From Amia ocellicauda (Eukaryota > Chordata > Actinopteri > Amiiformes > Amiidae), in contig NC_089868.1 in NCBI RefSeq assembly GCF_036373705.1, forward strand, positions 15,606,520-15,670,519: a stretch of 64,000 nucleotides of DNA. The letters run 5' to 3'. Positions 62,201 to 64,000 of this stretch are shown one piece after another (position 1 is the first letter of the stretch; each line of letters opens with the position of its first letter). Under the pieces are notes generated by a model. It made no database searches. It saw only the letters and a program-made list of their open reading frames with translations, and was not told the DNA's origin. The translations under genes were made by a program, and so were the position numbers.

Positions 62201-64000
62201 TTGATTGGTTCCTGTACCAAATGTTCATACAAATTGGATATTTATGCTGGAATATCTATATAATAGTGGAGTTCTGCAAGAAAGCTGAGATTTTGTTTCA
62301 GCCTTAAACTGGAAAACCAAATAATCATATAATTTATGGTAGGTTGTTGAAGAATGTGAATTGTCATTATGGTAAGCAGGAAGAAGGGAGAAGGAATGGT
62401 AGTTTCAGAATTATAGTTTCAGAGTTGGTTATTTTGGCATTAACCTGTGAAAATAACTGTAGGCCCATGATAGGCTGAAATATGACTGCAGAATTGTCAA
62501 TGGCTTTGTGCTGCAGGGATTTCACACAGTTTATCCAGCTGTTCAAAGTGTTGCAGACTGTAAAGCTTTTGTTGTTCAGACAGAGAAGCTGCCTGGCAGA
62601 AAACCGCATTTGCCACACAGTTTTCCTGTGAGTTTTTCCAGCTGCAGATATCCTTGTCAGATCCCAGGCATGCCTTGCAGGGGTGTGTCACTGTTATATA
62701 AGCTGTTCTGCAGCAGCACTGCAGAGCTGTCACCTACGGTGCTATTGTCAATCTAATTGGCATCTTGCTTGTTAACTGCAGTTCCAGGGTGTGTCAGCCC
62801 GAGCTGGGTATTACTGACTCTGTGTGCAATTTCCAGTTTTAATTTGTGTTTTTTTCTTGATGGGAATCACAGAATTGGCTAACGATATTCAAGGTGAAGG
62901 GAACCAGTCAGTGGAATGATTTTATTAATAGAAAGTTGTTGTTTTTGGCACAGCAAAGTGCTCAAGCTAATGTCAACCCAAAGAAACAAATGGTTCCAGT
63001 ATGTCAGATTTCCCAGTGAACCAGGGATAGCAAGAAAAAACACAGCCAGAATTCTGCTCTGGACCCTAGATCACTTCTTTTTAGTCTGTGTGTTTTTTTA
63101 GATTCAAGCATTTACTTTTTGTTATGTTTGTTTAGCGGGATACAAAATCAGGTTGAACATTTTAAAGAGGAACGCTACTTTGAATTCTGGCCATGAACTG
63201 TACTTAATTGTTCTGTAAGATATAGTGGCTGTTCCTGCTCATCTCTCTGAGCTGTGCTGGTCACAGACACGCTCCATCGGGATGAGATCAGCACTGAGCG
63301 GTCCGAGAAACAGTTTCAGTGGTTTTCCCTGAGCCACTGTTTTACACTGCCGGCGCTGTGGCATGGCTGGGTTCGTGTTGTTGTTGGTAGACACATGGGC
63401 GCTCACCGTTAAATTCCATCAGTGCTGTATTTGTGTCCAAAATAAGACTTTAAGTACATACTAAAGTCCGCAATCCACATATTATTTGTTAATATTGACA
63501 TAGACAGTTAATAGCAGTTACACGGAGACTAGAAATGCACATGAATAAGTCATGCTCGGAATTTGTTCTGAGTGGCAATTAATAGATTGAGAGCAGGATG
63601 CACTTTGTACAGTCAATGGAGTCATTCTACACTATTAGAGAGTAAAGACTGTTAAGGCTTTGAGTAGATAAGTAAAAAACATTACTATTGGATCATCAAC
63701 TTTCCATGTATTGTGACGTGTATTCCTAGTGCTGGATTGACATTGATTTTAAATAAATCTCTGCCTGATCAAGGCAGAGACAGGTCTTTTGACAGGTCCA
63801 AAGACAGGTCTTTTGTAACTCACCTATAATTTTGTTAATAGGGAGTGTCATGCATGAATTTCGGCCCCCCACACCTGATCTAAAAATAAAGCTTGATCCA
63901 TGCGAAGTGAAGACATCTGAACACAATGTGCCAGGCATGAGCCCAGCTTCATTTACTGTAAGAGCTTTCTATGCAGAACCAAAAAAAGATGGAAAAAAAG

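Larger units (their letters stand above)
53390..64000. other. Gene-poor intergenic region upstream of PTGFR
   Basis: No convincing exon, RNA gene or conserved protein segment was found on either strand. The open frames are short and look random. Identifiable content is a second copy of a dispersed repeat (56052-56184), (CA)n tracts at 57511-57546 and 62159-62198, and a 29-bp tandem repeat (58450-58540). A TATA-like GTTATATAAGC near 62694 has no associated reading frame. Distal regulatory DNA or exons of a neighbouring gene cannot be excluded. Confidence 0.5.

Noticed and set aside
62690-62735. TATA-like promoter (GTTATATAAGC)
   Set aside because: No downstream exon or reading frame supports a gene; a single TATA match in AT-rich DNA is weak.
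63777-63816. Short direct repeat GACAGGTCTTTTG, two copies
   Set aside because: Only two short copies; too little to call a repeat family or regulatory element.
1-64000. CRISPR arrays, operons, tRNA or rRNA genes, integrated virus
   Set aside because: None seen. The window is intron-containing vertebrate DNA, no tRNA box B or rRNA segment was recognised, and no retroviral or other viral coding sequence was found.

Overview
The window is a vertebrate nuclear genome segment, most likely from a ray-finned fish. Coding DNA is in short exons with GT/AG introns, promoters are CpG-rich, and intergenic DNA is AT-rich with (CA)n and (TA)n microsatellites. The mobile DNA (DD36E Tc1-like elements, short non-autonomous DNA transposons) is of kinds common in fish genomes. 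Every exon model was read by eye from the sequence. The gene identities rest on remembered family sequences, not on a database search.

Layout: (1) 1-3605, + strand: 3' part of CC2D1B (C2-domain region), with a probable long 3'UTR to a poly(A) signal at 6759. (2) 9711-24112, - strand: complete ZFYVE9/SARA in 17 coding exons, 1334 codons plus stop. It has a 3'UTR reaching about 6970 and a non-coding first exon with a CpG/TATA promoter near 32.55-32.77 kb. (3) 34292-36046, - strand: complete BTF3L4 (158 aa), with a non-coding first exon near 36.91-37.03 kb. (4) 37589-40907, + strand: complete TXNDC12/ERp18 (172 aa, CGAC active site), divergent from BTF3L4 over a short shared promoter. (5) 44726-48361, - strand: complete two-coding-exon prostaglandin F receptor PTGFR (372 aa), with a non-coding first exon and TATA box at 52.30-52.41 kb. 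(6) 53.4-64 kb: gene-poor, AT-rich DNA with repeats.

CC2D1B-ZFYVE9-BTF3L4-TXNDC12 has the order and relative orientation known from human 1p32.3. After TXNDC12 the human order (RAB3B) is replaced by PTGFR, which in human lies far away at 1p31. The small intronless KTI12 gene that sits inside human TXNDC12 is not seen. The genes are housekeeping or signalling genes and form no operon-like pathway: endosomal/ESCRT regulation (CC2D1B), TGF-beta receptor-Smad2/3 anchoring on early endosomes (ZFYVE9), nascent-chain-associated-complex-like BTF3L4, ER thiol oxidoreductase (TXNDC12), and a prostanoid GPCR (PTGFR).

The most notable accessory DNA lies around PTGFR. An apparently intact DD36E Tc1-like transposon with perfect 29-bp terminal repeats sits in its 5' intron inside a (TA)n tract. 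A second, internally deleted and mutated DD36E-type element ends about 80 bp upstream of the PTGFR TATA box. A roughly 600-bp non-autonomous transposon in a ZFYVE9 intron has a second, shorter relative 38 kb away. I found no evidence for an undescribed multi-gene system; the findings are about gene structure, synteny and mobile DNA.
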